Below, piece by piece: positions 42,733 to 50,797 of a stretch of DNA of 57,284 bases. This DNA is from Bacillota bacterium. Its GTDB lineage: Bacteria > Bacillota > Desulfotomaculia > Desulfotomaculales > Pelotomaculaceae. Position numbers and translations under genes: made by a program. Positions within the stretch are counted from its first letter, which is position 1. Every line of letters starts with the position of its first letter. The notes beneath the pieces were generated by a model. The model was not told the DNA's origin. It saw only the letters and a list, made by a program, of their open reading frames with translations, and made no database searches. Where the stretch lies: contig JAKPTB010000001.1 of assembly GCA_029555205.1 (NCBI GenBank), forward strand, positions 1 to 57,284. The letters are read 5' to 3'.

Positions 42733-43425
42733 CTATAAGCAAGTCGCAAATACATGCTTTCCAATCCGGGTCACTACCGGCAGCGTTCGAATCCACCGGT
42801 CTGAACTGAGCTCCGGGTTGTAAAAAAACAGGGCTCCTCCAGTGGGATCTTTACCGGAAAGGGCCTGCAAGGCCGCTTCCAGGGATGTTTCATCCGGCTC
42901 CAGATTAAAGGAACCGTCAGCCACCGGCGAAAACTGGTAGACCCGGTTGTTTTTCTGGAAAATGACTTCCGATATGGTTTTTGGAAAGTGCGGGCTCTCA
43001 ATCCTGTTCAGGACCACGGCGCCCACCGCAACTTTTCCTTCAAAGCTTTCACCCCGGGCTTCCGCGTGAATAATTTTGGCCAGAAGCATCAGCTCCTCCC
43101 GGGAAACCTTCCCCCTGGACAGGGCTATTTTAGCTTCAACCGGTTCCGGCAGTTCCAGAACATCACCGGGCCTGATTAAACTGCCGGTCAAATTGTTGAG
43201 TTTCATCAACTCCCGTAAAGAAACCCGGTGTTCCTGGGCAATTCCGTATAGCGTATCCCCTTCCTGTACTGTATAGCTTACCGCTGTGGAACCGGAGCAG
43301 AACTCAAACTGAGTATCTGAGTCCTGAGCGCGCTTGCTTTCAAACGCCACAGCGCCCCCGGCCAGGAACGCCGTCAGGGCGACCGCGGCCAGGATAAAAG
43401 CAAGCCTTGGAACAAATTTACTCAT
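42733..43425 (-). CDS. sleB: LysM and SleB-type cell-wall hydrolase
   Basis: The 230-residue exported protein has an N-terminal signal or anchor (SKFVPRLAFILAAVALTAF), a LysM domain near 50-95 (VSYTVQEGDTLYGIAQEHRV), and a C-terminal Hydrolase_2/SleB domain (LLAKIIHAEARGESFEGKV with the catalytic Glu). SleB-type lytic transglycosylases degrade spore cortex in germination, but similar proteins act on vegetative walls. The ATG at 43425 has AAAGGAGG four bases upstream. A terminator lies upstream, separating it from dnaI. Confidence 0.88.
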   Translation of the reverse strand: MSKFVPRLAFILAAVALTAFLAGGAVAFESKRAQDSDTQFEFCSGSTAVSYTVQEGDTLYGIAQEHRVSLRELMKLNNLTGSLIRPGDVLELPEPVEAKIALSRGKVSREELMLLAKIIHAEARGESFEGKVAVGAVVLNRIESPHFPKTISEVIFQKNNRVYQFSPVADGSFNLEPDETSLEAALQALSGKDPTGGALFFYNPELSSDRWIRTLPVVTRIGKHVFATCL

Positions 43426-43524
43426 TTTTCCTCCTTTCCCGACTCCAAAAGGTATTCTGACTCTTAAAAACACTTATTATACTCTCAAATTTAACTACCA
43501 AATAGAATTATTAACAGATTTGAC

Positions 43525-43555
43525 AAAAAAAATACCCGCTAGCTATCCAGCGAGT
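43525..43555 (-). terminator. Terminator of the dnaD-dnaI operon
   Basis: ACTCGCT pairs with AGCGGGT around an 8-base loop, then ATTTTTTTT on the minus strand. Confidence 0.75.
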
Positions 43556-43716
43556 GTTTTCCCCGGGTTGTTTTCCTCCCTTGCCGGAAAGATCACTTCC
43601 CCCTCCGGCTGCTTTTGGAACGGCCCTTAAGCCCCGGTCTTCCCTATTCTGCCCCCCGAAAGGGGGCCCTATCCAAACTTATATAGCAACTTTTCAAAGC
43701 TAAATTGTAAATTGAA

Positions 43717-44460
43717 TTAGCGTATCATTCTTGAATCCTTCTCTTTGCGCTGCACCGCCCGGATGTCCAGATCGACAAGAAGACGGTAAGGCCTGCACAT
43801 TTCCAGCAACCGGGAGGTTGTTCTCTCTCCAAGATACCCTTCCAGGTTTTCGGGGCTGATGTTGGTGGTGGCAATCACAGGTAAACGGTGATTCAAGCGG
43901 TAGTTGATAATGGAGTAGATTTTGTTCCGGGTCCAGTCCGTATAATTATGAGCTCCGAGGTCGTCCAGCACCAGCAGCGGCGCCTGCCTGGCCCTGTCCA
44001 CAAGGTCGAATTCCGTTGGTTCACCGGAACTCCTTCCCGGATCATATGTGGACCGGATCTCGTCCAGCAAATCAGGTACTACCGCAAATAGAACACCCTT
44101 ACCCTTCTTCAATAGTTCATTGGCAATACAGCAGGCCAGGTAGGTTTTTCCACTGCCCACCTGTCCGGTAAAAAGCAACCCGTCAGTATGGGGATCTTTA
44201 ATAAAGCTGGAGGTAAAACCTCCGGCAGCCTGAAAGGCAAGCCTGGCAATATCGTAATGAGAAAGGCCGGTTTCCAGATCAACACAGCTTTTTGAGTAAT
44301 ACTTAAAGTTGAAATTATCCAGAGTGCATTTTAAAAAGCTCAGGGGCATCCGGGAGTCCTTGATAAGCCTGGCCATGGCTTTTTCTTTAACACACTTACA
44401 GGAAACCGCCCCCTCACCCTTCAGGATAAAGCCGCGGTCCCCGCAAAAACGGCAGCTCAC
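43717..44460 (-). CDS. dnaI: DnaI/DnaC-like helicase loader
   Basis: The 247-residue AAA+ protein has an N-terminal Cys pair CRFCGDRG with CKC, the zinc-binding region of helicase loaders. Walker A is GQVGSGKTYLACCIAN near 98. LLVLDDLGAHN near 158 is Walker B, and VIATTNISPENLEGYLGERTTSRL near 195 is sensor 1 with arginine finger. It loads the replicative helicase DnaB at the origin or at stalled forks. It follows dnaD with a 40-base gap, and the two are likely co-transcribed. The ATG has GGGGAG-like bases upstream. Confidence 0.92.
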   Translation of the reverse strand: MSCRFCGDRGFILKGEGAVSCKCVKEKAMARLIKDSRMPLSFLKCTLDNFNFKYYSKSCVDLETGLSHYDIARLAFQAAGGFTSSFIKDPHTDGLLFTGQVGSGKTYLACCIANELLKKGKGVLFAVVPDLLDEIRSTYDPGRSSGEPTEFDLVDRARQAPLLVLDDLGAHNYTDWTRNKIYSIINYRLNHRLPVIATTNISPENLEGYLGERTTSRLLEMCRPYRLLVDLDIRAVQRKEKDSRMIR

Positions 44461-44500
44461 GCTATACTTACCTTCCTCTCCCCGGTCTTACTAAATACAG

Positions 44501-45325
44501 CTAAATGTAGAGCGTCCGGATAAATGCCTTTTTTTTAGAATCGGTTTTGCTGTCTTCCGGAGCAGGGACTTCACCAGGCCCGGCACTCCTCTTTTTTAAG
44601 CCGGCCCGGCGTTTATGAAAGTCTCTGTCGTACTGTTCAACGGCTTCCAGGGTCCTGATGTTGTTCTTTTTCCACTCAAGAAGAATACTGTTGATGTATT
44701 TAAAGTTGTGTTTGCCTCCCAGTACAGCCCTTCTCAATGCTTCCACAACAAGGGGCGCGTCCGTCCCGGCAGCCCATTGCTCAATTTGCTCCACTTCAAT
44801 GGGCGAAAGCGGCCTGCCGAACTCCTTTTCAAAGCAGTTAATCAAACCGGTCACCTTGCTGTCAAACATGTCCGGGGCAAGCTCCTGGGAATTGAGTAGT
44901 TTTTTAGATTCCTCAATCTCCCTGGCCCGGATTGCAGCCCAGATTTCTGAAATCTTCGAAAAAAGCGGTTCAAAGTCATAGCCGCGAAATATAACCCGGC
45001 GGTGGCAGTCGTAAAACTGGCTGACAGCAATTATTTCTTTATCCAGCAGGTCCTTCAACTCATGCTCAAGCCTGGCAGGTTCCGACTCCATGACTTCGGC
45101 AAGCATTTGCGGGGAGGGGTAATACTCCCTTTCCTCCACGTGGAAACGGATTAATTGGATTAATAGAAGCATTTGAAAATCTGAAATACCCACATGGCTG
45201 TATACCTTTAAAAGGATGTTTGGAATGGCTGTAAAACCTTCCAGCACCAGATCGGAGCCAAAGGTGGCAGTAATATCGACCTTCTGGTCGCATTTGACTA
45301 TCTTGCCGCTATGATGCAATGCCAT
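44501..45325 (-). CDS. dnaD: DnaD-like primosome protein
   Basis: The 274-residue protein has an N-terminal winged-helix domain (VGISDFQMLLLIQLIRFHVEE) and a C-terminal DnaB_2 domain that ends with HNFKYINSILLEWKKNNI near 225. A charged tail (KKRSAGPGEVPAPEDSKTD) follows. DnaD remodels DNA and helps recruit the helicase with DnaI. The ATG at 45325 is preferred over one seven codons earlier because of GGGGAG nine bases upstream. It is the first gene of the dnaD-dnaI pair. Confidence 0.88.
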   Translation of the reverse strand: MALHHSGKIVKCDQKVDITATFGSDLVLEGFTAIPNILLKVYSHVGISDFQMLLLIQLIRFHVEEREYYPSPQMLAEVMESEPARLEHELKDLLDKEIIAVSQFYDCHRRVIFRGYDFEPLFSKISEIWAAIRAREIEESKKLLNSQELAPDMFDSKVTGLINCFEKEFGRPLSPIEVEQIEQWAAGTDAPLVVEALRRAVLGGKHNFKYINSILLEWKKNNIRTLEAVEQYDRDFHKRRAGLKKRSAGPGEVPAPEDSKTDSKKKAFIRTLYI

Positions 45326-45601
45326 AAGGCCATACTCCCCCCTCATTCACTATTAATTGTATGGTAAGGCCGGATTTTTGTCCACCACTTTCCTGCCCCT
45401 GCAGGGCTTCCCCAAACCTGCAGGCACAAGGCCCGGCGACCTGTCCAAAGTTTTCTTCCAAGCCGTCTCCTTTATGTCCATGCTAAAAGATTTAAGCCGG
45501 AAAAAGTTTAAGTTTAAATCTCAAAAAAAGTCCGGTTTATTTTTAATACCTGTGCCGGGTGACCCGCCGGACCTGTGCTAACATGTTTTAGCAAGCTTAA
45601 A

Positions 45602-46252
45602 TCATAGTGGCAGGAGGTAATTTACAACCATAATAAAATGGATAACACTGCCTCCGATAACAAACAAGTGAAATATCTCATGGAACCCAAAACGGTTTGG
45701 GAAAAAATCCAGACACTTTGTTGCGTAGATAATACCACCCACAGTATAGACAACACCACCCAGGATCATTAACATAATTGCTCCCAGGGGCAGGCTTTTA
45801 AAAAGCTGCAGGAAAGGTACCAGGGCAATCCAGCCCAGCGATATATAAAAAGCCGTTGAAAGATAACGTGGCAGGTTAATGAACCAGAGCTTCAATAAAA
45901 TGCCGGTTATGGAAAGGACCCAGACCGCGGCCAGCATTGACCACTTCCATAAGCCCTGCAGCCCGTAGTAAAAAACCGGTGTATATGTACCTGCAATGAG
46001 CAAATAAATTGCGATATGATCGATTTTTTTCAAAACCAGTACTTTACGCGGAGTTGTTCTCAGCCAGTGGTATAGCGAGCTTGCGCCGTACATCAGGACA
46101 ATGCTGACCCCGTAAACCGTCATTGTCGTAAGTTTGGAAATGTTATATCTTGATTTGGAGATTAAAAAGGCCAAACCCGCAATTGATACAACGAAGACTG
46201 CAAGGTGGGTAAGTGCGTTGACCGGCTCTTTTATCCTTAACAAATTTTTCAT
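45602..46252 (-). CDS. Hemolysin III/PAQR-type membrane protein
   Basis: The 216-residue protein has seven hydrophobic segments and the metal-binding His pattern of the PAQR/YqfA family: MYGASSLYHWL near 60 and FHEIFHLFVIGGSVIHF near 195. The segment KKIDHIAIYLLIAGTYTPV is the family signature. The haemolytic role is doubtful for most members. ATG at 46252 is used; no strong ribosome site is seen at either candidate start. A very long inverted repeat lies upstream. Confidence 0.88.
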   Translation of the reverse strand: MKNLLRIKEPVNALTHLAVFVVSIAGLAFLISKSRYNISKLTTMTVYGVSIVLMYGASSLYHWLRTTPRKVLVLKKIDHIAIYLLIAGTYTPVFYYGLQGLWKWSMLAAVWVLSITGILLKLWFINLPRYLSTAFYISLGWIALVPFLQLFKSLPLGAIMLMILGGVVYTVGGIIYATKCLDFFPNRFGFHEIFHLFVIGGSVIHFIMVVNYLLPL

Positions 46253-46363
46253 GATAATCACTACTACTTTCTATAAATAAATAAAAAATAAATAAAAACA
46301 TAAAAAATGGGCTATTTAATACCTGCAAGTTTATTTACATAATCCAACCCGGCCTTTATTACA

Positions 46364-46409
46364 AATAACTTAATAACTCAGTACCCGGTACCTGAGTCAT
46401 TAAGTTATT
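46364..46409 (-). repeat. Long nearly perfect inverted repeat after the aldo/keto reductase gene
   Basis: Eighteen bases at 46364-46381 pair with 46392-46409 with one mismatch. The loop TACCCGGTAC is itself partly palindromic. It lies 36 bases past the aldo/keto reductase stop. It has no clear T tract, so it may act as a terminator or as an RNA 3'-end stabiliser. Confidence 0.6.
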
Positions 46410-46444
46410 AAAGCAGTCGTTCACTTGAGTTCCCGTTTTTAAAA

Positions 46445-47602
46445 CTATTCCTCAAAAACTTTAACTGCTTCCTTGAGCATAGAGCGAATAGGGATATTTT
46501 GGGGGCATTTTTTCTCACATGTCCCGCATTCTATACAATTTGAAGCCTTTTGTTCGTCGCTGCTCATATACATTTTATAAAACATGCGGTTGGTTTTAAT
46601 TTCACCAAAAATATACATATTATCCAGCAGGGTCAGGCAACCCGGAATGTTTACTCCGATAGGGCAGGGCATACAGTAACGACACTGGGTACAGTTTACT
46701 TTAGCTCTCGATAGATAGAATTCTTTAGCTTCTTCAATCAGTGCTTTTTCTTCCGGGGTAAGAGTATTGGGCAAAGCCTGCCCGGCGATGCGGACATTTT
46801 CCACCACCTGTTCCATCCGGCTCATACCACTTAAAACGACGCTAATACCGGGATGATCCCAGAGGAAGCGAAGCGCCCACTCGGCCGGACTTCGTTTTAT
46901 TTTCGCCCTGCGCCAAATTTGTTCAACCCCGGGTGGAACATCGCTGGCCAGTTTCCCTCCCCTCAGAGGCTCCATAATAACTACACCGAGCCCGCGTTCA
47001 ACAGCGTACTCCAGCCCTGCTTTACCTGCCTGAAAATTTCCGTCAAGATAATTATACTGAATTTGGCAGAAGGACCAGTCATAAGCGTTGACAACTTCCT
47101 TGAATAACGGAAGCTCACTGTGGAAAGAGAAGCCAGCATAGCGAATCCTGCCGTCAGCAAGGGCGCTATCCAGAAATTCGAATAAATTGTTTTGAACAAG
47201 ACCGGGCCAGGAATTTTCGCTTACAGCCTGAACCAGGTAAAAATCGATAAAGTCGGTTTGCAGTTTTTTTAGCTGCTCATTCAGGATCCGGTCCATATCC
47301 CCCCTGCTCTTGATCTGACGGCCGGGCATTTTAGTTGCCAGATATACCTTTTGACGGTAACCGTCCTGCAGCGCCCTGCCCAGGAAAAGTTCGCTGTTGC
47401 CGCTGTGGTAGGGGTAGGCTGTATCAATGTAATTAACCCCGTTGTCGATTGCCCAGCGAAGAATTCTGGTGGCTTCCGGCTCATCAATTTCAGCATTGCT
47501 GACAGTAATTTTCTGTTCCGATTTAACAAGGGGCAGTCTCATACATCCGAAACCCAATATTGAAACATCAACGCCGGTCTGACCCAGTTTCCGGTAAAGC
47601 AA
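46445..47602 (-). CDS. Aldo/keto reductase with C-terminal 4Fe-4S motif
   Basis: The 385-residue protein has an aldo/keto reductase barrel with LGFGCMRLPLV near 20, NYIDTAYPYHSGNSE near 55 and the catalytic Tyr in it, and ATKMPGRQ near 94. GLGVVIMEPLRGGKL near 215 precedes the C-terminal iron-sulfur part: CTQCRYCMPCPIGVNIP near 305 and CIECGTCEKKCPQNIP near 360. This architecture is common in anaerobic Firmicutes; substrates are unknown. The start is TTG, six bases after AAAGGAGATG. It is a single-gene unit. Confidence 0.9.
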   Translation of the reverse strand: MLYRKLGQTGVDVSILGFGCMRLPLVKSEQKITVSNAEIDEPEATRILRWAIDNGVNYIDTAYPYHSGNSELFLGRALQDGYRQKVYLATKMPGRQIKSRGDMDRILNEQLKKLQTDFIDFYLVQAVSENSWPGLVQNNLFEFLDSALADGRIRYAGFSFHSELPLFKEVVNAYDWSFCQIQYNYLDGNFQAGKAGLEYAVERGLGVVIMEPLRGGKLASDVPPGVEQIWRRAKIKRSPAEWALRFLWDHPGISVVLSGMSRMEQVVENVRIAGQALPNTLTPEEKALIEEAKEFYLSRAKVNCTQCRYCMPCPIGVNIPGCLTLLDNMYIFGEIKTNRMFYKMYMSSDEQKASNCIECGTCEKKCPQNIPIRSMLKEAVKVFEE

Positions 47603-47818
47603 TTATGTCATCTCCTTTGTCAGTCAATAGATTAATTATTATGACGATACGCTTACCAATATTATAGCTTAAAGTTGTATGATATCATAACCCCGGATCG
47701 AGCTATTTTTTGAAATGCGTCCTTCACTTCGCTCGGAAGGCCCAGGGCTGCCATTTCAGCGACAAACCTGTACTTCACGCAGTTGAAGTGAACCGTGGTC
47801 TCGACCAAAGGTATTATC

Positions 47819-47850
47819 GTTTCAATCCACGCGCCCGCACGGGGCGAGAC
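47819..47850 (+). CRISPR. Solitary CRISPR repeat of type I-C form
   Basis: The 32-base unit begins GTTTCAATCCACGC and ends GGGGCGAGAC, matching the common type I-C repeat family. The inner part CGCCCGCACGGGGCG forms a hairpin. No second copy exists within 70 bases on either side, and no cas gene is in the window. It may be the remnant of an array. Confidence 0.75.
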
Positions 47851-47910
47851 GGCTAAAGATCCCGTCCAGCGCAAAATTGATCAACTGAAAAAAGAAGTAG
47901 CAATATAACA

Positions 47911-47937
47911 AATAGACCCGTACATACAGGGTCTATT
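47911..47937. terminator. Hairpin after the ABC transporter operon
   Basis: AATAGACCC (47911-47919) and GGGTCTATT (47929-47937) are perfect complements. T-rich bases follow on both strands, so it can end the ABC transporter operon and any plus-strand transcript. Confidence 0.65.
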
Positions 47938-47998
47938 ATTTCTTAAAGGTTTTGTTTGATAATCTCCTAAATATGTTAAAACAACCGGGTGCGCAACT

Positions 47999-48769
47999 TC
48001 ACTTAAGAAATTCCCAGGGGCATAATCTTTTTTCCAGCCAGTCCAAAAACAGGTAAAGGATGAAGCCCATGGAACCCATGGCAATGATCCCGGCAAACAT
48101 CTCATTCCAGGCCAGCCTGGCCCAGGCATCCATAACATAATAGCCGATGCCCCCATAGCCTCCCCGGTTTGCAATTGTTTCGGAAAAAAAGAGAACAGCA
48201 ATGGCGGTCCCCAGACTGATCCTGAGGGAGGTCAGGATCTTGGGCAGGCAGGCTGGATAGATAACACTGCGGTAAATCTGCAGTTCTCCTGCTCCCAGGG
48301 AGATAACGGAGTCCACCATACCTTTATTAACCTGCCTTGCCGCGTCACGGGTGGTTACCAGGATTTGAAAAAATACGATTATCGAAATCAAAAAAATTTT
48401 GGAGAGGTCGCCTAAGCCCAGGAGCGTGATCACAACCGGCAGAAAGATGATTTTCGGTACAGGATAGGTTAAATAAATCAGAGGAGCGGCATACCGGTCC
48501 ATGCTCTCGAACCGGCCCAGGACCATGCCCAGGAGCACAGCGGGCATCAGCGCCGCCAGCAGGCTGGCTATAACCCTGGCGGTGCTGACCAGCAGGTGCG
48601 CACCCAACTGATCGCCCAGTTCCCTGGTGAAAGTTGTAAAGGACTCAAGGGGTCCCGGGAAAAAGGACTCGTTCAACCAGTATGACAGGAGTTCCCACAT
48701 TACAAGCAGGACGACAACGGCCAGAAAATAATCAAAGGCAACCATTAGCTTATGTCTATCCAAACTCAA
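47999..48769 (-). CDS. NitT/TauT-type ABC transporter permease
   Basis: The 256-residue membrane protein has about six segments and the EAA-like loop (GAGELQIYRSVIYPACLPKIL near 175). It resembles SsuC/TauC/ThiX permeases of the nitrate-sulfonate-taurine family. The TTG start overlaps the ATPase stop by four bases. It works with the adjacent ATPase and lipoprotein as an importer; the substrate cannot be told from sequence, and possibilities include sulfonates and thiamine precursors. Confidence 0.88.
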   Translation of the reverse strand: MSLDRHKLMVAFDYFLAVVVLLVMWELLSYWLNESFFPGPLESFTTFTRELGDQLGAHLLVSTARVIASLLAALMPAVLLGMVLGRFESMDRYAAPLIYLTYPVPKIIFLPVVITLLGLGDLSKIFLISIIVFFQILVTTRDAARQVNKGMVDSVISLGAGELQIYRSVIYPACLPKILTSLRISLGTAIAVLFFSETIANRGGYGGIGYYVMDAWARLAWNEMFAGIIAMGSMGFILYLFLDWLEKRLCPWEFLK

Positions 48770-49512
48770 ACCCCTCCCTCAAGAATCTTTCTGACCCGGG
48801 AACAGCGTTCGTAAAAGAGGGGAGATGTACGGTAATCGGATTCTCCCATTTCGTCATTCTGAATGGTATGGAGGATTTTGCCGGGGCCGGACGAAAAAAT
48901 CAGGATTTTTTGGCCAAGAAAGACCGCCTCTTCTATGCTGTGGGTAACCAGGAGCATGGTGGCCCGCTTTTTCTTCCAGAAATCCAGCAGGGTATTTTGC
49001 AGACCCTCCCGGGTCAGGGCGTCCAGGGAGGAAAAGGGTTCGTCCATTAATAACAAATCGGGTTTCAGCGTTAATGACCGGGCAATTGCCACGCGCTGGC
49101 GCTGCCCTCCGCTCAACTGGGCCGGGTAATGATTCCGGAACTCCCAGATGCCCAGTTCTGTCATAGCTTCTTTAACGGCAATATAACACTCCTCCCGGGG
49201 AACTCCCCGGATCTCCAGGCCGAGGGAGGTGTTCTGCAAAGCCGTCTTCCAGGGCAGGAGGCCGTAATCTTGTAGAATGAGTGCAGTCTCTTTTCTTTTA
49301 GGCTGCAGGGGCTTGCCGTTCAGCCGGACCTCTCCCCGGGTCTGTTTGAGCAACCCGGCCAGGACATAGAGCAGGGTACTCTTGCCGCATCCGGACGGGC
49401 CGATAATCGCACAGGTCTGCCCGCTGTCCAGGCTGAAGTCCACCTCACGGAGCGCCAGAACCCGGGTGTTTTTATGGGTGTAAGCCACCTCCAGCCCTTT
49501 GACTTCAACCAT
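48766..49512 (-). CDS. NitT/TauT-type ABC transporter ATPase
   Basis: The 248-residue ATPase has Walker A (GPSGCGKSTLLYVLAGL near 38), the Q-loop (LILQDYGLLPWKTA), the signature (LSGGQRQRVAIARSLTL near 140), Walker B (LLLMDEPFSSLDA) and the H-loop (LLVTHSIEEAVFLG). It resembles SsuB/TauB. The ATG directly follows the stop of the substrate-binding gene without a visible ribosome site, so translation is probably coupled. Confidence 0.92.
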   Translation of the reverse strand: MVEVKGLEVAYTHKNTRVLALREVDFSLDSGQTCAIIGPSGCGKSTLLYVLAGLLKQTRGEVRLNGKPLQPKRKETALILQDYGLLPWKTALQNTSLGLEIRGVPREECYIAVKEAMTELGIWEFRNHYPAQLSGGQRQRVAIARSLTLKPDLLLMDEPFSSLDALTREGLQNTLLDFWKKKRATMLLVTHSIEEAVFLGQKILIFSSGPGKILHTIQNDEMGESDYRTSPLFYERCSRVRKILEGGV

Positions 49513-50463
49513 TTAATCCCGGGGCAGGAGACCCGGCCTGGTCAGGTCACCGTACTCATAGTTCTGTTTCAAAAGACCCTTCTCCAGCATCCACTGGACC
49601 ACTTTTTCCACCTGTGCTTTTTCCGGCAGGCGGGGCGCCGGATAGTGGTCCATCTTAAACACGCCCAGGGCCTCCTGGGGCACACTTGCTTTTTCAACCA
49701 GAAGGGACCTGTAATTGTCAGGATTCTGGTTAATTTCTGCAGCTGCCCTGGCGTAGGCCTTTAGGAGTTTTGTAACGTTCCCGCTGTTTTCGTCGAGATA
49801 ATCGTTTCGGAAATAAATAACGGTCTGGGACAGGTTTGAGGAAGTATCATCTATGATCTTTTTCGCCCCTCCGCTTTCAGCCAGGGCGGCCAGGGGGTCC
49901 GGGAGGCACGCCGCTTCTATTTTATCCTTCATCAGGAGGTCGTAGCGTACCGGTATTTTGGGTATGGCTTCTTTTTTGATCTCCTCCGGCTTGAGACCCT
50001 GCTCCAATAACAGGTTATCAGTTACATACTCGATAATGGAATTAATTGAAATGGCCACAGGTACGTTTTTTAGCTGCCCGGGAGTTTTGATGGCAGATCC
50101 CGGGGAAGTCAGGATGGCAAACCTGCCCTCTTGCCCGGTTTCACCCAGTCCCAGGGAGACGATTTGTGTTGGTGTACCGGCGTTGTTCAAAGCAGCCACG
50201 GCCAGAATATCACCCAGAGTACCATCGATTTCACCGGCTTGGACTGCACCGTCTCTTTCCAGGGCACTGGCAAACTGAATAAATTCGACATCAAGGCCCT
50301 CTGCCTGAAAATATCCTTTTTCTTCTGCCACAAAAAAGGGGAGGGCATCAACGATGGGAAGCAGTCCAATCTTCATCTTTTCATCTGCATTCCCCGTACA
50401 GCCAGGGCTCAGAAGTGTGAGCAGGAACAGTAAAGAAACGCTTAATAATCTTTTCCAGTTCAC
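49513..50463 (-). CDS. NitT/TauT-type substrate-binding lipoprotein
   Basis: The 316-residue lipoprotein has a type II signal peptide, WKRLLSVSLLFLLTLLSPGC, with the lipobox Cys near residue 22. The mature part (KIGLLPIVDALPFFVAEEKG) has the fold of SsuA/TauA/ThiY-type periplasmic binding proteins, and HYPAPRLPEKA is near the C-terminus. GTG at 50463 has GGGGG six bases upstream; the longer frame is rejected because it would bury the signal peptide. It is the first gene of the transporter operon. Confidence 0.88.
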   Translation of the reverse strand: MNWKRLLSVSLLFLLTLLSPGCTGNADEKMKIGLLPIVDALPFFVAEEKGYFQAEGLDVEFIQFASALERDGAVQAGEIDGTLGDILAVAALNNAGTPTQIVSLGLGETGQEGRFAILTSPGSAIKTPGQLKNVPVAISINSIIEYVTDNLLLEQGLKPEEIKKEAIPKIPVRYDLLMKDKIEAACLPDPLAALAESGGAKKIIDDTSSNLSQTVIYFRNDYLDENSGNVTKLLKAYARAAAEINQNPDNYRSLLVEKASVPQEALGVFKMDHYPAPRLPEKAQVEKVVQWMLEKGLLKQNYEYGDLTRPGLLPRD

Positions 50464-50484
50464 AGAAAACCCCCTATCCGTTGG

Positions 50485-50503
50485 TTCTAGTTCTATTTCT
50501 AGT
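50485..50503 (-). repeat. Direct repeat in the leader of the ABC operon
   Basis: On the minus strand ACTAGAA occurs twice 12 bases apart, separated by ATAGA, about 25 bases upstream of the lipoprotein start. It could be an operator half-site pair or part of the leader RNA. Confidence 0.35.
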
Positions 50504-50611
50504 AGAGATTCAACCTGATTCGCCCGGATCCTGCCTATTACGTCAAAAGAACACAAAAACCGCAAATAATAACAGCGGCCTTTTTCAAATTCGCCGGCCC
50601 TTAATCAAAAT

Positions 50612-50660
50612 GCCCACGAAGCCCCCGCTGGAAACGGGGTACATGGGCTTTTTATTTTTT
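50612..50660 (+). terminator. Plus-strand terminator with no upstream plus-strand gene
   Basis: GCCCA/TGGGC and CCCCG/CGGGG form a two-part stem, then TTTTTATTTTTT on the plus strand. The minus strand has a weaker T-rich tail (ATTTTGATT), so it may also back up the pckA terminator. Confidence 0.6.
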
Positions 50661-50768
50661 ATCAAGTACATAACTTGCTTCAATACATTATAAACCCTAA
50701 TATTATAACAAAAACAAGTGTTAAAATTTAATATTAATTTTGTTTATTACTGCCTCGAAAAATCAAGA

Positions 50769-50797
50769 AAAAACCCTGTTTTGATTACAGGGTTTTT
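50769..50797 (-). terminator. pckA terminator overlapping the stop codon
   Basis: AAACCCTG pairs with CAGGGTTT and six T follow on the minus strand. The TAA stop of pckA lies in the loop, so the final codons form one arm of the stem. Confidence 0.8.

Larger units (their letters stand above)
47603..47998. other. Region with solitary CRISPR repeat and gene debris
   Basis: The stretch carries one I-C-like CRISPR repeat, a coding-like tail on the plus strand right after it (47851-47908, ending VQRKIDQLKKEVAI then TAA) and a coding-like minus-strand segment on the other side (about 47662-47800). Neither can be linked to a known gene. A hairpin terminator lies at 47911-47937. Confidence 0.5.
50464..50784. 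other. Region between pckA and the ABC transporter operon
   Basis: It holds the direct repeat near 50485-50503, a weak hairpin CCGC/GCGG (near 50561-50577) and a strong hairpin at 50612-50648 followed by a plus-strand T run. I looked for TPP, cobalamin and SAM aptamer signatures and did not find them. Confidence 0.45.

Noticed and set aside
43717-45325. Replication origin near dnaD-dnaI
   Set aside because: No DnaA-box cluster, dnaA, dnaN or A/T-rich unwinding region is nearby.
47662-47874. A 70-residue protein containing PRAGAWIET
   Set aside because: This peptide is the well-known false translation of a type I-C CRISPR repeat.
50464-50784. Riboswitch upstream of the ABC transporter
   Set aside because: Hairpins are present but no signature of TPP, cobalamin, SAM or other known aptamers was found.
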